Shown here: positions 1-9,500 of the stretch, piece by piece | Layout of the letters: each line of letters opens with the position of its first letter | How positions within the stretch are numbered: position 1 is the first letter of the stretch | Source of the DNA: Hymenobacter crusticola | GTDB lineage: Bacteria; Bacteroidota; Bacteroidia; Cytophagales; Hymenobacteraceae | Reading direction: 5' to 3' | Assembly (NCBI RefSeq): GCF_002154225.1 | Contig: NZ_MTSE01000002.1 | Span: 679,055 to 743,054, forward strand | Length of the DNA stretch: 64,000 bases | Notes under the pieces: model-generated | The model's input: only the letters and a program-made list of their open reading frames with translations | What the model was told of the DNA's origin: nothing | Databases searched by the model: none | Made by a program: the position numbers and the translations under genes

Positions 1-615
1 TTTCTCACGGCTTATGGCCTAATTCGTCATCGGCATCTAGCCTATGTCGGCAATGCAAAAGAGTTTGTTTTCTCCACTGCATATTGGCCTATTCCAGAAA
101 AAGTATTTAACGCTTTTCCAGGCTTTCACGGCGTAGACTTGCCTCTAGCTTTCGTGGCGTTAATGACGATGATTCTTATCTTCAGCTCCGTCACGATGGT
201 ATTGGCAGTTGAAGCGGGCCAGCGGATGGATAAAGCTGATGTACAGAAATGGTTGCTTTGGACTATTCTGTTTGGTGCTACTTTCGTAAGCTGCCAAGCA
301 TTAGAGTGGTCTCACTTTATTGAGGGTACTGAAGCAGGGACCAAAATGGCTGATGGCTCTATTTTTCATGGCGCTAACCTAGCTATGAATCAATATGGCC
401 CGCCTTTGTTCGGCGACCTGTTTTTCTTTATTACCGGTTTCCATGGTACGCACGTGTTTAGCGGGCTATGCTTGCTAACGTGGTCTTTCATCGCTACCAC
501 CAATGGTACTTTTGAGAAACGTGGGCACTATGAAATGGTTGAGAAGATTGGCTTGTACTGGCACTTTGTAGACCTCGTGTGGGTGTTCGTATTTACCTTT
601 TTCTACCTGGTGTAA
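1..615 (+). CDS. cytochrome c oxidase subunit III, 5'-truncated by window edge
   Basis: This is the C-terminal part of heme-copper oxidase subunit III, an inner-membrane subunit of the aa3-type terminal oxidase. The frame is open from base 1 with no start codon needed inside the window, so the gene begins upstream; the TTG at 139 is an internal leucine codon. Several hydrophobic helices are visible. The ending 'GLYWHFVDLVWVFVFTFFYL' region is the hallmark of the family, and the histidine/glutamate-rich helices before it (LEWSHFIEGTEAG, GFHGTHVFSG) fit as well. It is followed at short distance by subunit IV, a SCO protein and a DUF420 protein, so it is the tail of a cox operon. Family identity is very secure. 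Confidence 0.95.
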   Translation, partial: FLTAYGLIRHRHLAYVGNAKEFVFSTAYWPIPEKVFNAFPGFHGVDLPLAFVALMTMILIFSSVTMVLAVEAGQRMDKADVQKWLLWTILFGATFVSCQALEWSHFIEGTEAGTKMADGSIFHGANLAMNQYGPPLFGDLFFFITGFHGTHVFSGLCLLTWSFIATTNGTFEKRGHYEMVEKIGLYWHFVDLVWVFVFTFFYLV

Positions 616-684
616 GGAGTTTTGCTGACAGAGTAGCTCTCGTGAGCTATCACTCAAGATTCAACATTATAAATTTAGAATTTC

Positions 685-1026
685 ATGGCTCACCACGCAG
701 CAAATAGTCCGGTTCAAGTTGGCGAAATTCCAAAGCCTAACACAGGTTGGATCTGGAAAACCTTTTTCATTCTAGTCGCTATCACAGCTGTTGAGTTTCT
801 TCTAGCTTTCACAATGCCAGCTGGAACGTTTCGCAATAGTATCTTTATTGTAATGACTATTTTGAAGGCTTTCTTCATCGTAGCTGAATTTATGCACTTA
901 AAGCACGAGACAAAGGCGCTGATCTGGACTATTTTAGTTCCAATGGCATTGCTAGTATGGCTGCTTGTTGCCCTCGTGTCTGAAGGATCTTCTATCGGAG
1001 AATCTGTCTTCAACGCTTTTAAATAA
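685..1026 (+). CDS. cytochrome c oxidase subunit IV family protein
   Basis: A 113-residue membrane protein with three predicted transmembrane helices, the size and layout of the prokaryotic COX4 family, a small accessory subunit of bacterial heme-copper oxidases. The segment with 'FFIVAEFMHLKHETKALIW' between helices two and three matches the conserved loop of the family (E/H-rich, 'FMHLK'). It lies 69 bp after subunit III and 3 bp before the SCO gene, which supports the assignment. ATG at 685 follows an A/T-rich stretch without a clear Shine-Dalgarno sequence, as is usual in Bacteroidota. Confidence 0.9.
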   Translation: MAHHAANSPVQVGEIPKPNTGWIWKTFFILVAITAVEFLLAFTMPAGTFRNSIFIVMTILKAFFIVAEFMHLKHETKALIWTILVPMALLVWLLVALVSEGSSIGESVFNAFK

Positions 1027-1029
1027 GTA

Positions 1030-1707
1030 ATGAGGCCCAAGCAAACCCTGTTACTGGGCCTCCTCTTGTTAGTACCAGTGCTAGGTTTTCTATTTCTAGC
1101 AACGTTTGGTACCAATCGTTACGCGCTGCCAACTTACCTTCCTGACCATGTTGATTCAACGTTGGTAGGAGGGAAGTGGCAGCGCGATACTGTTTACCAC
1201 CAGTTAGGCGATTTTAATCTACATTCTCAATCGGGTAGAGTTATAAGTCAAAAAGACCTAGCTGGAGGTGTGTATGTAGCGAGTTTCTTTTACACAAAAT
1301 GTGTTGGTGCTTGCCCCCAAGTGAGCAGTCAGCTAACTAGAGTACAGGAGCAGTTTCGACATGAACCGAGGGTGAAGCTCGTTTCTTACAGTGTCGATGC
1401 TGAACATGATTCGGTAGCAGCTTTGGCTAGCTACGCAGAGCGTTACGGAGCAACTGCTGGAAAATGGTTTTTCCTTACGGGAAGCAAGCCACAAGTATAC
1501 CGCTTGATTACTCAAGATTATCATTTGCCCGAACCAACCGGCGTCTCGCCTGGTTTAGAACATAGCCAGCAGTTGTTTCTGGTAGACCGTGATAAGCGAG
1601 TACGTGGTATTTACGACGGTACCAAACAGAAGGAAGTAGATCGTCTTATCACTGAAATAGGCGTCTTATTGTATACCTATGACCACGACAATGCAGCCCG
1701 CCATTGA
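1030..1707 (+). CDS. SCO1/SenC-family copper chaperone
   Basis: A 225-residue membrane-anchored thioredoxin-fold protein. SCO proteins deliver copper to the CuA site of oxidase subunit II on the periplasmic side. An N-terminal hydrophobic anchor (about residues 6-26) is followed by the copper-binding CxxxCP motif 'KCVGACP' (Cys91, Cys95) and the conserved histidine in 'LEHSQQLFLVD' (His178). All three ligands are intact. The start is 3 bp after subunit IV and the end overlaps the next gene by 29 bp, so the genes are surely co-transcribed. Assignment to the family is firm; the exact metal-transfer partner is inferred from context. Confidence 0.93.
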   Translation: MRPKQTLLLGLLLLVPVLGFLFLATFGTNRYALPTYLPDHVDSTLVGGKWQRDTVYHQLGDFNLHSQSGRVISQKDLAGGVYVASFFYTKCVGACPQVSSQLTRVQEQFRHEPRVKLVSYSVDAEHDSVAALASYAERYGATAGKWFFLTGSKPQVYRLITQDYHLPEPTGVSPGLEHSQQLFLVDRDKRVRGIYDGTKQKEVDRLITEIGVLLYTYDHDNAARH

Positions 1708-2236
1708 GCCAGGCAGCTACACAAAGTATAAAATCATTCTAGGAGCACTAGCTGCTATTGTTCCTCTCTTAGTAGCTGTGCTTTACTACTTTCCTGAGAC
1801 CTTTCGGGTGCCAGGTGCGCAGGTGAAGTTCCTACCAGCATTAAATGCCATTCTTAATTCACTAACAGCAGTTTGCCTTGTGATTGGCTACTACTTTATA
1901 AGGCGTAAGCAGATAACGCAGCATCGCCTTATGATGAGTATTGCCTTCTTGCTAGGGTCATTGTTCTTGGTCTCCTATGTTGTTTACCATTCGCAAGTAG
2001 CTTCCACGCACTTCGGAGGGGAAGGAACTGTGCGCTACATATATTTTCTGTTACTGCTTACTCATATTTCACTAGCGGTCGTCACAGTAGGCCTAGTGTT
2101 GTTTACGCTTTATTTTGCTCTTACTCAACAATTTACTAAGCATCGTAAGATTGCACGCTGGACCTTTCCGGTCTGGCTGTACGTTTCAGTTACAGGAGTC
2201 ATCGTTTACTTCATGATTTCTCCGTACTACACCTAG
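1679..2236 (+). CDS. DUF420 (CtaM/YozB-like) integral membrane protein
   Basis: A 185-residue multi-pass membrane protein of the DUF420 family. Histidines lie at helix ends (HRLMMS, VYHSQVASTHFGG, LLTHISLA, TKHRKIARWTFPVWLYVS), the pattern expected of this family. The Firmicutes members (CtaM, YozB) are needed for a functional aa3/caa3-type oxidase and are linked to heme a insertion, so a role in oxidase maturation is likely here too, supported by the cox operon. The ATG at 1679 overlaps the SCO gene by 29 bp; an alternative ATG at 1691 would reduce the overlap to 17 bp. Confidence 0.88.
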   Translation: MTTTMQPAIEPGSYTKYKIILGALAAIVPLLVAVLYYFPETFRVPGAQVKFLPALNAILNSLTAVCLVIGYYFIRRKQITQHRLMMSIAFLLGSLFLVSYVVYHSQVASTHFGGEGTVRYIYFLLLLTHISLAVVTVGLVLFTLYFALTQQFTKHRKIARWTFPVWLYVSVTGVIVYFMISPYYT

Positions 2237-2280
2237 GTGAAGCACATTCTAGGAAGACACTGCCAAAATTGTAAATTCAA

Positions 2281-2526
2281 ATGAAAAGATCATTTTTTGC
2301 CGGGTTACTGGTAATGCTATTAGGATCATTATTGAGCCTAATGCCACTTACAACACATGCGCAGTGCTCCTTGTGTAGCAGCCAAGTTGAATCAGCACGC
2401 ACTGAAAAAGATGCCCAGGATTTTTCCGGTCTTAACACTGGGATTTTATACCTGATGACCATTCCCTATTTGTTGGTTGGAGCTGTTGGGTTCTTTTGGT
2501 ACAGGCACTCGCAGCAGCGTAAATAG
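2281..2526 (+). CDS. small CxxC membrane protein at the end of the cox operon
   Basis: An 81-residue protein with an N-terminal signal sequence (about residues 1-27, ending 'THAQ'), a short exported segment starting 'CSLCSSQVE', and one transmembrane helix near residues 56-73 with a basic tail. The CxxC pair next to the cleavage site could bind metal or form a disulfide. Similar small proteins sit at this place in oxidase clusters of other Cytophagales, from memory. Function is unknown; a role in oxidase assembly is only inferred from position. It is the last gene before the terminator at 2589. Confidence 0.75.
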   Translation: MKRSFFAGLLVMLLGSLLSLMPLTTHAQCSLCSSQVESARTEKDAQDFSGLNTGILYLMTIPYLLVGAVGFFWYRHSQQRK

Positions 2527-2588
2527 CTGTTGTTGTTAGTCTTCTATTAGATTACCTAATAGATAGCAGATTCCGAAATGGAGCTAGG

Positions 2589-2616
2589 AAATGCCGCCGA
2601 ATGGCGGCATTTTTGT
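2589..2616 (+). terminator. rho-independent terminator of the cox operon
   Basis: A 10-bp stem (AAATGCCGCC / GGCGGCATTT) with a GAAT loop, followed by a T-rich run. It lies 63 bp after the last cox gene. An in-frame ATG at 2578 upstream would place this hairpin inside the kinase gene, so that ATG is not used as the kinase start here. Confidence 0.88.
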
Positions 2617-2634
2617 TGTTACTCGTTTGTTAAC

Positions 2635-5600
2635 GTGCCATTTGGCCTTTATCATCAACTTATTTTAGCTCGTTTGATATACTCGCGCTCCTCTCCCTTG
2701 GTGTTGTTGTTGGCTGCGGCGCTTTGTTTTTTGGGAGCGTATCTAAGCAATCATTATGGACAGGGAAGTGGCGTGCTGCTTCGCACCGATGCCACTCGTC
2801 TTCAAACCTTGGTCACGGAGGCCGAACTTACTGCAGATCGCGATGCCGGCGAAGTAGCCGATCGGTTGCAGAAAGGGCAGTTAGATTTTAGCTGGTTTGT
2901 GGGGCGCACAACGTACCACTGCTTCATTTTCCGGGGCGAGCGGCTCTTATATTGGTCAGACCATACGACCATGCCAGAGCCTGAGATTGCGACTCAGAAC
3001 TTCCGGGAAAGACTCATCGACACTAAGTTTGGTCACTTTTTGGCGTTGCGTCGACTGGCTGGTGCCTACACCATTCTAACCTATGTGCCTTTGGAGCGGC
3101 ACTATGGTATTAGCAACCGCTACTTACGTGAAGGTGCCGAACGCGCGTTATTCCGAGGGCTCAATGTTCAATTAGTTGCTAATTCGGCCAAGAGGAATTT
3201 GCCGCGCTTGTACTCTTCTACGGGTGCGTACTTGTTTTCCTTGGAAAGCTTGCAGCCTAATCCCGTTACAGGCAAGTATTTACCCTTAGCGCTGCTCTTA
3301 CTTGGCTTTGGTTTGTACTTGAACGGATGGGTACGGCTATCGCAACAACAGTTTATGCAGGGGAAAACTTTGCTCGGTGCTGTTACAGTGGTGTTTCCAT
3401 TAGCTGCCTTTAGAGCAGCCTTACTTTATTTTGGGTTACCATTCTCCTTCATAGAAGTCCGCATCTTCGACCCAAAGGTATACGCTGCTTCCTGGTTATC
3501 TCCTTCTCTGGGAGATTTATTGATCAATGCGCTCCTACTCTTACTGGTCGCTTATTACACGTTCTTTCTTTTTCGCCACTATGGCCTAGCAAACCGGGTA
3601 CAGCGTATCCATAAAACGGCATCCCGTCTTACTATCGCCTCTTGTGCCGTTGTCCTATTTTTTGGCCTATTAGAGTTGTTATTTGATTTTTACGCTAACA
3701 GCTTCAATAATTCGCAATTAGTATTAGATGTTACCCAGAACATCCAAGTATCTGGGTTCAAGTTGCTCCTCTGTTTAGCTATCGTATTACACACCACCGG
3801 CTATCTGATTGGCTTCTATTTGTTGTCGCAAGTGTTTTTAGCGGCAGTCCGACCAGTCACTCGTGTGCTAGGTCTAATGCTGCTAGCAATTTGCGGATTG
3901 TGCTTCTTGCCTCTTGGCTTAGTGCTGTCAAAAGTCCATTTCATTCTGCTCGGACTTACACTAATTTTCTTCTGGGTAGTGCGCTTTACTGGCTTAAGGC
4001 GAGTAGGGACAATTGTGTCGTATCAGATCTACCTCTTTGCTTTCTTGATGCTCAGCGTTAGTTCTATTGTAGGAGCTTTGGCCCTATACGAGCGTTTCGA
4101 TCGTCAATTGGTATCAAGTAAGAAGAAGATAGCGGGTAATATGCTTGTCGATAATGACTTGCAAGGCGAATACATGCTAGGTGTTCGTACACGTGAGATT
4201 GCCGCCGACCCGCTAATCAGTTCTATGATGGCTAGCATCTTCACAAATCCAGAGCTAGTACGACAGCGAATAGTGAAGTATTACTTGCGTGGCTATTTCG
4301 ACAAATACGAAATTATAGTAACGCTTTTTGATGCAGCTGGTCGGCCGATTCGAGGAGAGGCAAACACCACTACGCTACCGCAACTACGGAAGCTCTTACT
4401 ACGCGCCGCAGATAGTACTGATCAAGAAAATTTGTACTTGATTCGGGGGGCTAATTCGTTTAGTACGAGGCGGTATGTGGCATTCGTGCCAGTTCCCACA
4501 CCAGCAGGAGGGACGGGTACAATCCTGCTAGAGCTTTCCTTGAAGAAGCTGACGGCATACAGCGTAGTTCCAGAATTGCTAGTAGATCAAAAGTTCTTCC
4601 AGCCGGGGCTAGGTCCCGATTTAAGCTATGCTGGCTACGAAAACGGTCATTTAGTATATAGTGAAGGGGATTTCGATTACGCCAATCGGCTTTCCTTGCA
4701 ACAGCTACGGAATCCTCGGTTGTACGATCCGGGGCTTTCCATCCGGGGCTTTCATCACTTAGCAATCGGCGGCCCGCAGGATCGGACGGTTGTGGTAACG
4801 ACAGCGACATACTCCTTCGGCGATTGGCTAGCAAACTTTTCCTTCCTGTTTCTACTACATGCTTTCTTCTTTTTGCTCTGCACTGCCTTTTACATGGTCG
4901 TGGAAGGGCGTTATATAGATGTGTTTCGGGCCAACTTTAGCACGAAAATTCAACTGTTTTTGAACCTAGGCATAGTAGTACCGCTACTAATTGTAAGTAT
5001 TGCGACAGCTAGCCAAGTCACTAATTCCTATAAACGAGATTTGCGGCGCACCTACGAACGGCGGGGTAGAACGGTACAGGAGAATTTGTTAAAGAACCGG
5101 GCCTTACTTGCCGACTCAGCTAGTCGTACGGCGCTGATTGAGCTAGCCGACAACGTATCGAACCTAACGGAAACCGACCTTAATCTTTACGACGCCCACG
5201 GACAGCTGCAAGTCAGTAGCCAGCCGCTAATTTTTGAGTCTGGCGTATTAAGCCAATTGATGAACCCGCAAGCTGTGGCTGCTTTAGCAGAACAAGGTCA
5301 GCCGCGGGTGTTATTGACAGAACGCGCCGGTTCTTTGTCATTTAATGCCTTGTATTTACCCTTGCGAGCTACTGCTCAAGCAGGACATCCTGGCACAGTA
5401 ATCGGATACGTCGGCATTCCTTTCTTCGATTCGGAGAAGGACCTCGATAACAAGCTTATTGAGCTGATTAGCACCATTCTAAACATCTTCACTGTGATGT
5501 TTATCTTGTTCTTGGTGCTCACATTCCTCGCTTCTCGCTTGCTCACCGAACCGCTTAAGCTACTTACCGAGAAGCTTAAGCAAACAACCTTGACGGGACA

Positions 5601-6402
5601 AAACGAAATGCTAGCTTACGACGCCTCCGACGAAATCGGGCTACTGGTGCGTGAATACAATGAGATGCTGCTGAAGCTAGAAGACAGCAAGCAGGAGCTA
5701 GCAACGCAAGAAAAGGAGGCTGCCTGGCGCGAAATGGCCCGCCAAGTAGCGCATGAGATTAAGAACCCGCTTACGCCGATGAAGCTCTCTTTGCAATTTC
5801 TACAGAAAGCCATAGCAGAGCGGCGGCCCAATACGGAGGAACTAATTAGTAAGATTTCGCAGACGCTGATTACGCAAGTGGATGTGCTCAGCGACATTGC
5901 TACTTCGTTTTCGACCTTTACCAACCTGCCAGCCATGCGCCCTGAGCGGCTCGATGTGGCACCTATTCTGCGGCGTTGTGTGAGCTTACACCAAGGGGGG
6001 GCAGGTGCAGGCGGCATCCAACTTCGCTTGCCAGCCGATGCAGCGGAAGGTAGCTACGTCGTTTTTGCTGACGAAAATCTGTTGGTTCGCACGTTCAACA
6101 ATTTACTTATTAATGCGCTACAAGCAGTACCAGCGGGCCGTAAGCCTATCATTGAGGCTAGCATGGAGCGAGTAGAAGCGAGCCGCGTAAAGATCTGTAT
6201 CAAAGACAACGGTATGGGTATCCCAGAAGCCGTACGGGATAAAGTGTTTGTGCCCAACTTTACGACCAAAGTTTCGGGTTCTGGCATTGGGTTGGCCGTT
6301 GCTCGGCGTGGGATTGAGAGTGCTGGTGGTAGCATCTGGTTCGAGACGCAGGAGGGAGTCGGTACCCTGTTCTTTATTGAGCTACCATTAGCTCCGGAAT
6401 AA
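2635..6402 (+). CDS. large multi-pass membrane sensor histidine kinase (NtrY-like)
   Basis: A protein of about 1255 residues, unusually long for a histidine kinase. The N-terminal half has an extracytoplasmic region, then a block of about eight or more transmembrane helices, a second soluble region, further helices, and a HAMP-like linker. The catalytic core is complete: H-box 'REMARQVAHEIKNPLTPMKL' with the phospho-accepting histidine at about residue 1040, N-box 'NNLLINALQAVP', G1 'IKDNGMGIP' and G2 'GSGIGLAVARRGIESAGGS'. The HEIKNPLTPMKLS signature resembles NtrY-type kinases. No receiver domain or response regulator gene is adjacent. The start is uncertain: ATG 2578 lies upstream of a terminator hairpin, so GTG 2635 is chosen; TTG 2674 is possible. 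Confidence 0.85.
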   Translation: MPFGLYHQLILARLIYSRSSPLVLLLAAALCFLGAYLSNHYGQGSGVLLRTDATRLQTLVTEAELTADRDAGEVADRLQKGQLDFSWFVGRTTYHCFIFRGERLLYWSDHTTMPEPEIATQNFRERLIDTKFGHFLALRRLAGAYTILTYVPLERHYGISNRYLREGAERALFRGLNVQLVANSAKRNLPRLYSSTGAYLFSLESLQPNPVTGKYLPLALLLLGFGLYLNGWVRLSQQQFMQGKTLLGAVTVVFPLAAFRAALLYFGLPFSFIEVRIFDPKVYAASWLSPSLGDLLINALLLLLVAYYTFFLFRHYGLANRVQRIHKTASRLTIASCAVVLFFGLLELLFDFYANSFNNSQLVLDVTQNIQVSGFKLLLCLAIVLHTTGYLIGFYLLSQVFLAAVRPVTRVLGLMLLAICGLCFLPLGLVLSKVHFILLGLTLIFFWVVRFTGLRRVGTIVSYQIYLFAFLMLSVSSIVGALALYERFDRQLVSSKKKIAGNMLVDNDLQGEYMLGVRTREIAADPLISSMMASIFTNPELVRQRIVKYYLRGYFDKYEIIVTLFDAAGRPIRGEANTTTLPQLRKLLLRAADSTDQENLYLIRGANSFSTRRYVAFVPVPTPAGGTGTILLELSLKKLTAYSVVPELLVDQKFFQPGLGPDLSYAGYENGHLVYSEGDFDYANRLSLQQLRNPRLYDPGLSIRGFHHLAIGGPQDRTVVVTTATYSFGDWLANFSFLFLLHAFFFLLCTAFYMVVEGRYIDVFRANFSTKIQLFLNLGIVVPLLIVSIATASQVTNSYKRDLRRTYERRGRTVQENLLKNRALLADSASRTALIELADNVSNLTETDLNLYDAHGQLQVSSQPLIFESGVLSQLMNPQAVAALAEQGQPRVLLTERAGSLSFNALYLPLRATAQAGHPGTVIGYVGIPFFDSEKDLDNKLIELISTILNIFTVMFILFLVLTFLASRLLTEPLKLLTEKLKQTTLTGQNEMLAYDASDEIGLLVREYNEMLLKLEDSKQELATQEKEAAWREMARQVAHEIKNPLTPMKLSLQFLQKAIAERRPNTEELISKISQTLITQVDVLSDIATSFSTFTNLPAMRPERLDVAPILRRCVSLHQGGAGAGGIQLRLPADAAEGSYVVFADENLLVRTFNNLLINALQAVPAGRKPIIEASMERVEASRVKICIKDNGMGIPEAVRDKVFVPNFTTKVSGSGIGLAVARRGIESAGGSIWFETQEGVGTLFFIELPLAPE

Positions 6403-6481
6403 TAATTGCGAGAGAGGAAGTTGGTGATATATAGCAAGTTAGTAATAAACAAGCTGTGTGCTGAGAACAAGCTGTTGAGCC

Positions 6482-6489
6482 TAGCTTTG
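6482..6489 (+). promoter_or_regulatory. possible -7 box upstream of the outer-membrane protein gene
   Basis: TAGCTTTG fits the Bacteroidota -7 consensus TAnnTTTG, about 100 bp before the ATG at 6589. No good TTTG -33 box is seen at the usual distance, so support is weak. Confidence 0.3.
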
Positions 6490-6588
6490 CAATAGAGCAC
6501 CACTCAGAAACGTACTGTGTGCAAGAAATAAGCAGCGCCCAGCAGCGTTTACTAATCATCCTTTCATTATCTATCCCTGCAGCATTTG

Positions 6589-9500
6589 ATGACAGCTTCT
6601 ACGCGGCGTATTTTTCCGATAGGGAGTTGTTTACTGCTACTATTACTGCTAGCTAGCGGAGCTGTGGCTCAGCAGCTGCCCGGTCTGTCGTCGCGACGAA
6701 GTCGGTGGGTGCAGCTGCCGGCGGGGCAGGATACCGTAACGTTTTCACTAACGGATACCCTGACTGTGGTGCCGTCATCTGTTTCGATCAATGGTCGTGC
6801 TGTGCGCTACGATTCGCGAACGGAAACGTACCGCATTGGACGCAAGCCTAGTGCTACGGTAGCACCTACCGACAGTTTGGCCCCTAGGTCGGGGGCAGAT
6901 TCGGTATTGGTAAGTTACCGCGTATTGCCTATGCGTCTGTCGGCGCCGCACTATCGCCGGCCACGTAGCCTGATTGATACCCTAGGTTTTCCTAGGCGAT
7001 TCGTCAGCTACGAGGATTTTGCGGTGAAAGAACAGATTCTGAGTACGCCGGGCATCAACAAAACTGGTAATTTGTCACGGGGTGTTTCGTTTGGTAACGC
7101 ACAAAATGTATTTGTTAACTCTTCACTGAACCTACAGCTCGAAGGGAAGCTCACGGATCAGATCAATCTGACGGCGGCTATTTCCGATCAAAATGTGCCC
7201 TTTCAGCCCGAGGGTAACACCCAGCAACTCCAGGAGTTTGATCGTATCTACGTTACCCTAACGCATCCACGCTGGAACCTGACAGCTGGCGATGTCGTGC
7301 TACGCAACAAGCCTGACTATTTCCTGCGCTTCTACAAGAACGTGCAGGGCGCAGCTGTCGAGACAAATTTCACCCAAGGGCCAGGTCGGCGCAGCACCAC
7401 AACGATAGCTGGTGGAGTAGCCAAAGGAAAGTTTGCGTCGATTGATTTAGCGCCTATCGAAAACGTGCAGGGCCCGTACCGCCTGCGGGGCCCCAATGGT
7501 GAACAATTTATTGTGGTACTGGCTAACTCAGAACGCGTGTACCTCGATGGTCAGTTAATGACGCGAGGGTTCGATTTTGATTACACAATCGACTATAACC
7601 AGTCGGAAATAACATTTACGCCAAAGCATCTGATTACGCGCAACTCGCGCCTTAAGGTTGACTTCGAGTATTCTGATTTCAATTATTCTCGCTCGCTTGT
7701 TCACCTAAATCATTACCAACAGCTAGGTCGGTTGAGCGTGCATGCCAACTATTACCGCGAGGCTGATAATCCCGACAATTCGCCTAACCTCACCCTGACC
7801 CCTGACGAGAAGCAGTTGCTGCGCAACGCGGGTGACCAGGTTAGCCAAGCAGCTGATACGAGCGTGGTAGCCGCAACTTTCAATCGACAACAGGTGCAGT
7901 ACTATCGTGAATTCCGCCTAGTAGCCGGGCAGCGTGTGCCCGTGTACATCTTCGCGAGAGATTCTTCGCGAACGGTGTACAATGTCCGCTTCACGGAAGT
8001 AGCGCAAGGACAGGGCAACTACCGGCTGAGCACGCAAAACGCAGGAGCTAATGGACGGGTGTTTGAATACGTAGAGCCTGCGGGTGGTATAGCACAAGGT
8101 AATTACCAAGCCGTGCGACTGTTGCCCACGCCGCTGCTGAAGCAAATGGTAAGCGTAGGAACTAGCTACCAGCTTGATTCAACGGCCAGCGTATTCGTTG
8201 ACCTAGCTTCTTCGGAAATAGACGTGAACCGGTTTTCGGCGGCTTCAACGCCTGGGCGCGCTTTCCGGGTCGGGTATGCCGTGCAAGATCGGGCACTAAA
8301 TCTGCCTATTCTGAAGCAGTATAAATTCCGCAGTACCCTCGACTACGAATACACCAGTCAGCAATTTGCCCCCATCGACCGCTACCGCGATATTGAGTTT
8401 GACCGTAACTGGAGTACTACTAGTACCGTGCAAGGCAATGGTTCTTACCGATCGCCGCGCGAGGACAATATTTTCAACTTTTCAGCGGGCCTAGTAAAAG
8501 ACCCTACCAATACGTTTGCGTATCGTTTGAGTCGGCGTTACCGGGCTGGAGAGGTAAGCGGTGTCCAGCACTGGCTCGATGCGGCCCATCAGCTAGGTAA
8601 TGCACAGTTTCGTGGGACCTTATTCGTGCTCAATTCGCAGGCCGGAAACCGGCGTTCCACTTGGGCGCGAGGAGAAGCGTCTGGGCGCTACGTGGGTGGG
8701 CCTATTGTACCTGGTTACGCCTACCGCTTCGACAAGAACCGAGTGGCACTGCCAAGTGGCGATTCACTGACCTCCGCCAACTATTTTGATGAACACGCCT
8801 TATTCATTCAAAGCCGGGACAGCGCCAAAACGCGGTTTCGGCTGGACTATACCTACCGCCGCGACCAAGCTCCCACTACGGAGCAAACGTCATTATACCT
8901 GCGGGGGCGTGCTCAAACCTGGCAAGGAACATTTGCGAGCCGGCTAGGCCGCAACCAAGATGTGAACTTGCTCTTCACTTACCGCGACCTAGCGGCCCGC
9001 GATAGCGCCCGCCAACGAACAGTACTCAGCAAGCTAGACTGGAACGCAAACCTATTTAATAATCTGCTACGCTCTGAGCTAAGCTACAGCGTAGCGACCG
9101 GGCGCGAGCTGAAGCGTGACTATTCCTTTTTGCCTGTGCCAGCTGGGCAAGGAACGCACTATTGGCAGGATACGAATGGCAATAAGCTGCAAGAGAAAGA
9201 CGAGTTCTTTGAAGCGCAAACGACAGATGCACAGTACCGCACCTATATCAAAGTATACTTGCCCACTGATAACTACATCGTGGCCTTTACTAACCGCTTC
9301 AGCTATCGGTTGACCAGCAGTGCTCCTCGCAAGTGGCGCGACCAACCGGGCTTGCGCGGTTTCGCCGCACGCTTCTCAACGATTACCAGCGTGACGCTCG
9401 ACCGGCGCACCATTGATCAAGATCTAGCTTCGCGTCTGAACCCCTTTGCCCTGCAAACGGAAGATTCATTATTGCTTTCCTTGAACAAGCTGATTCGGAA

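Noticed and set aside
6054..6503. A 149-codon frame antisense to the histidine kinase end
   Set aside because: It overlaps the conserved kinase G-boxes in antisense and has low-complexity composition; no start signal.
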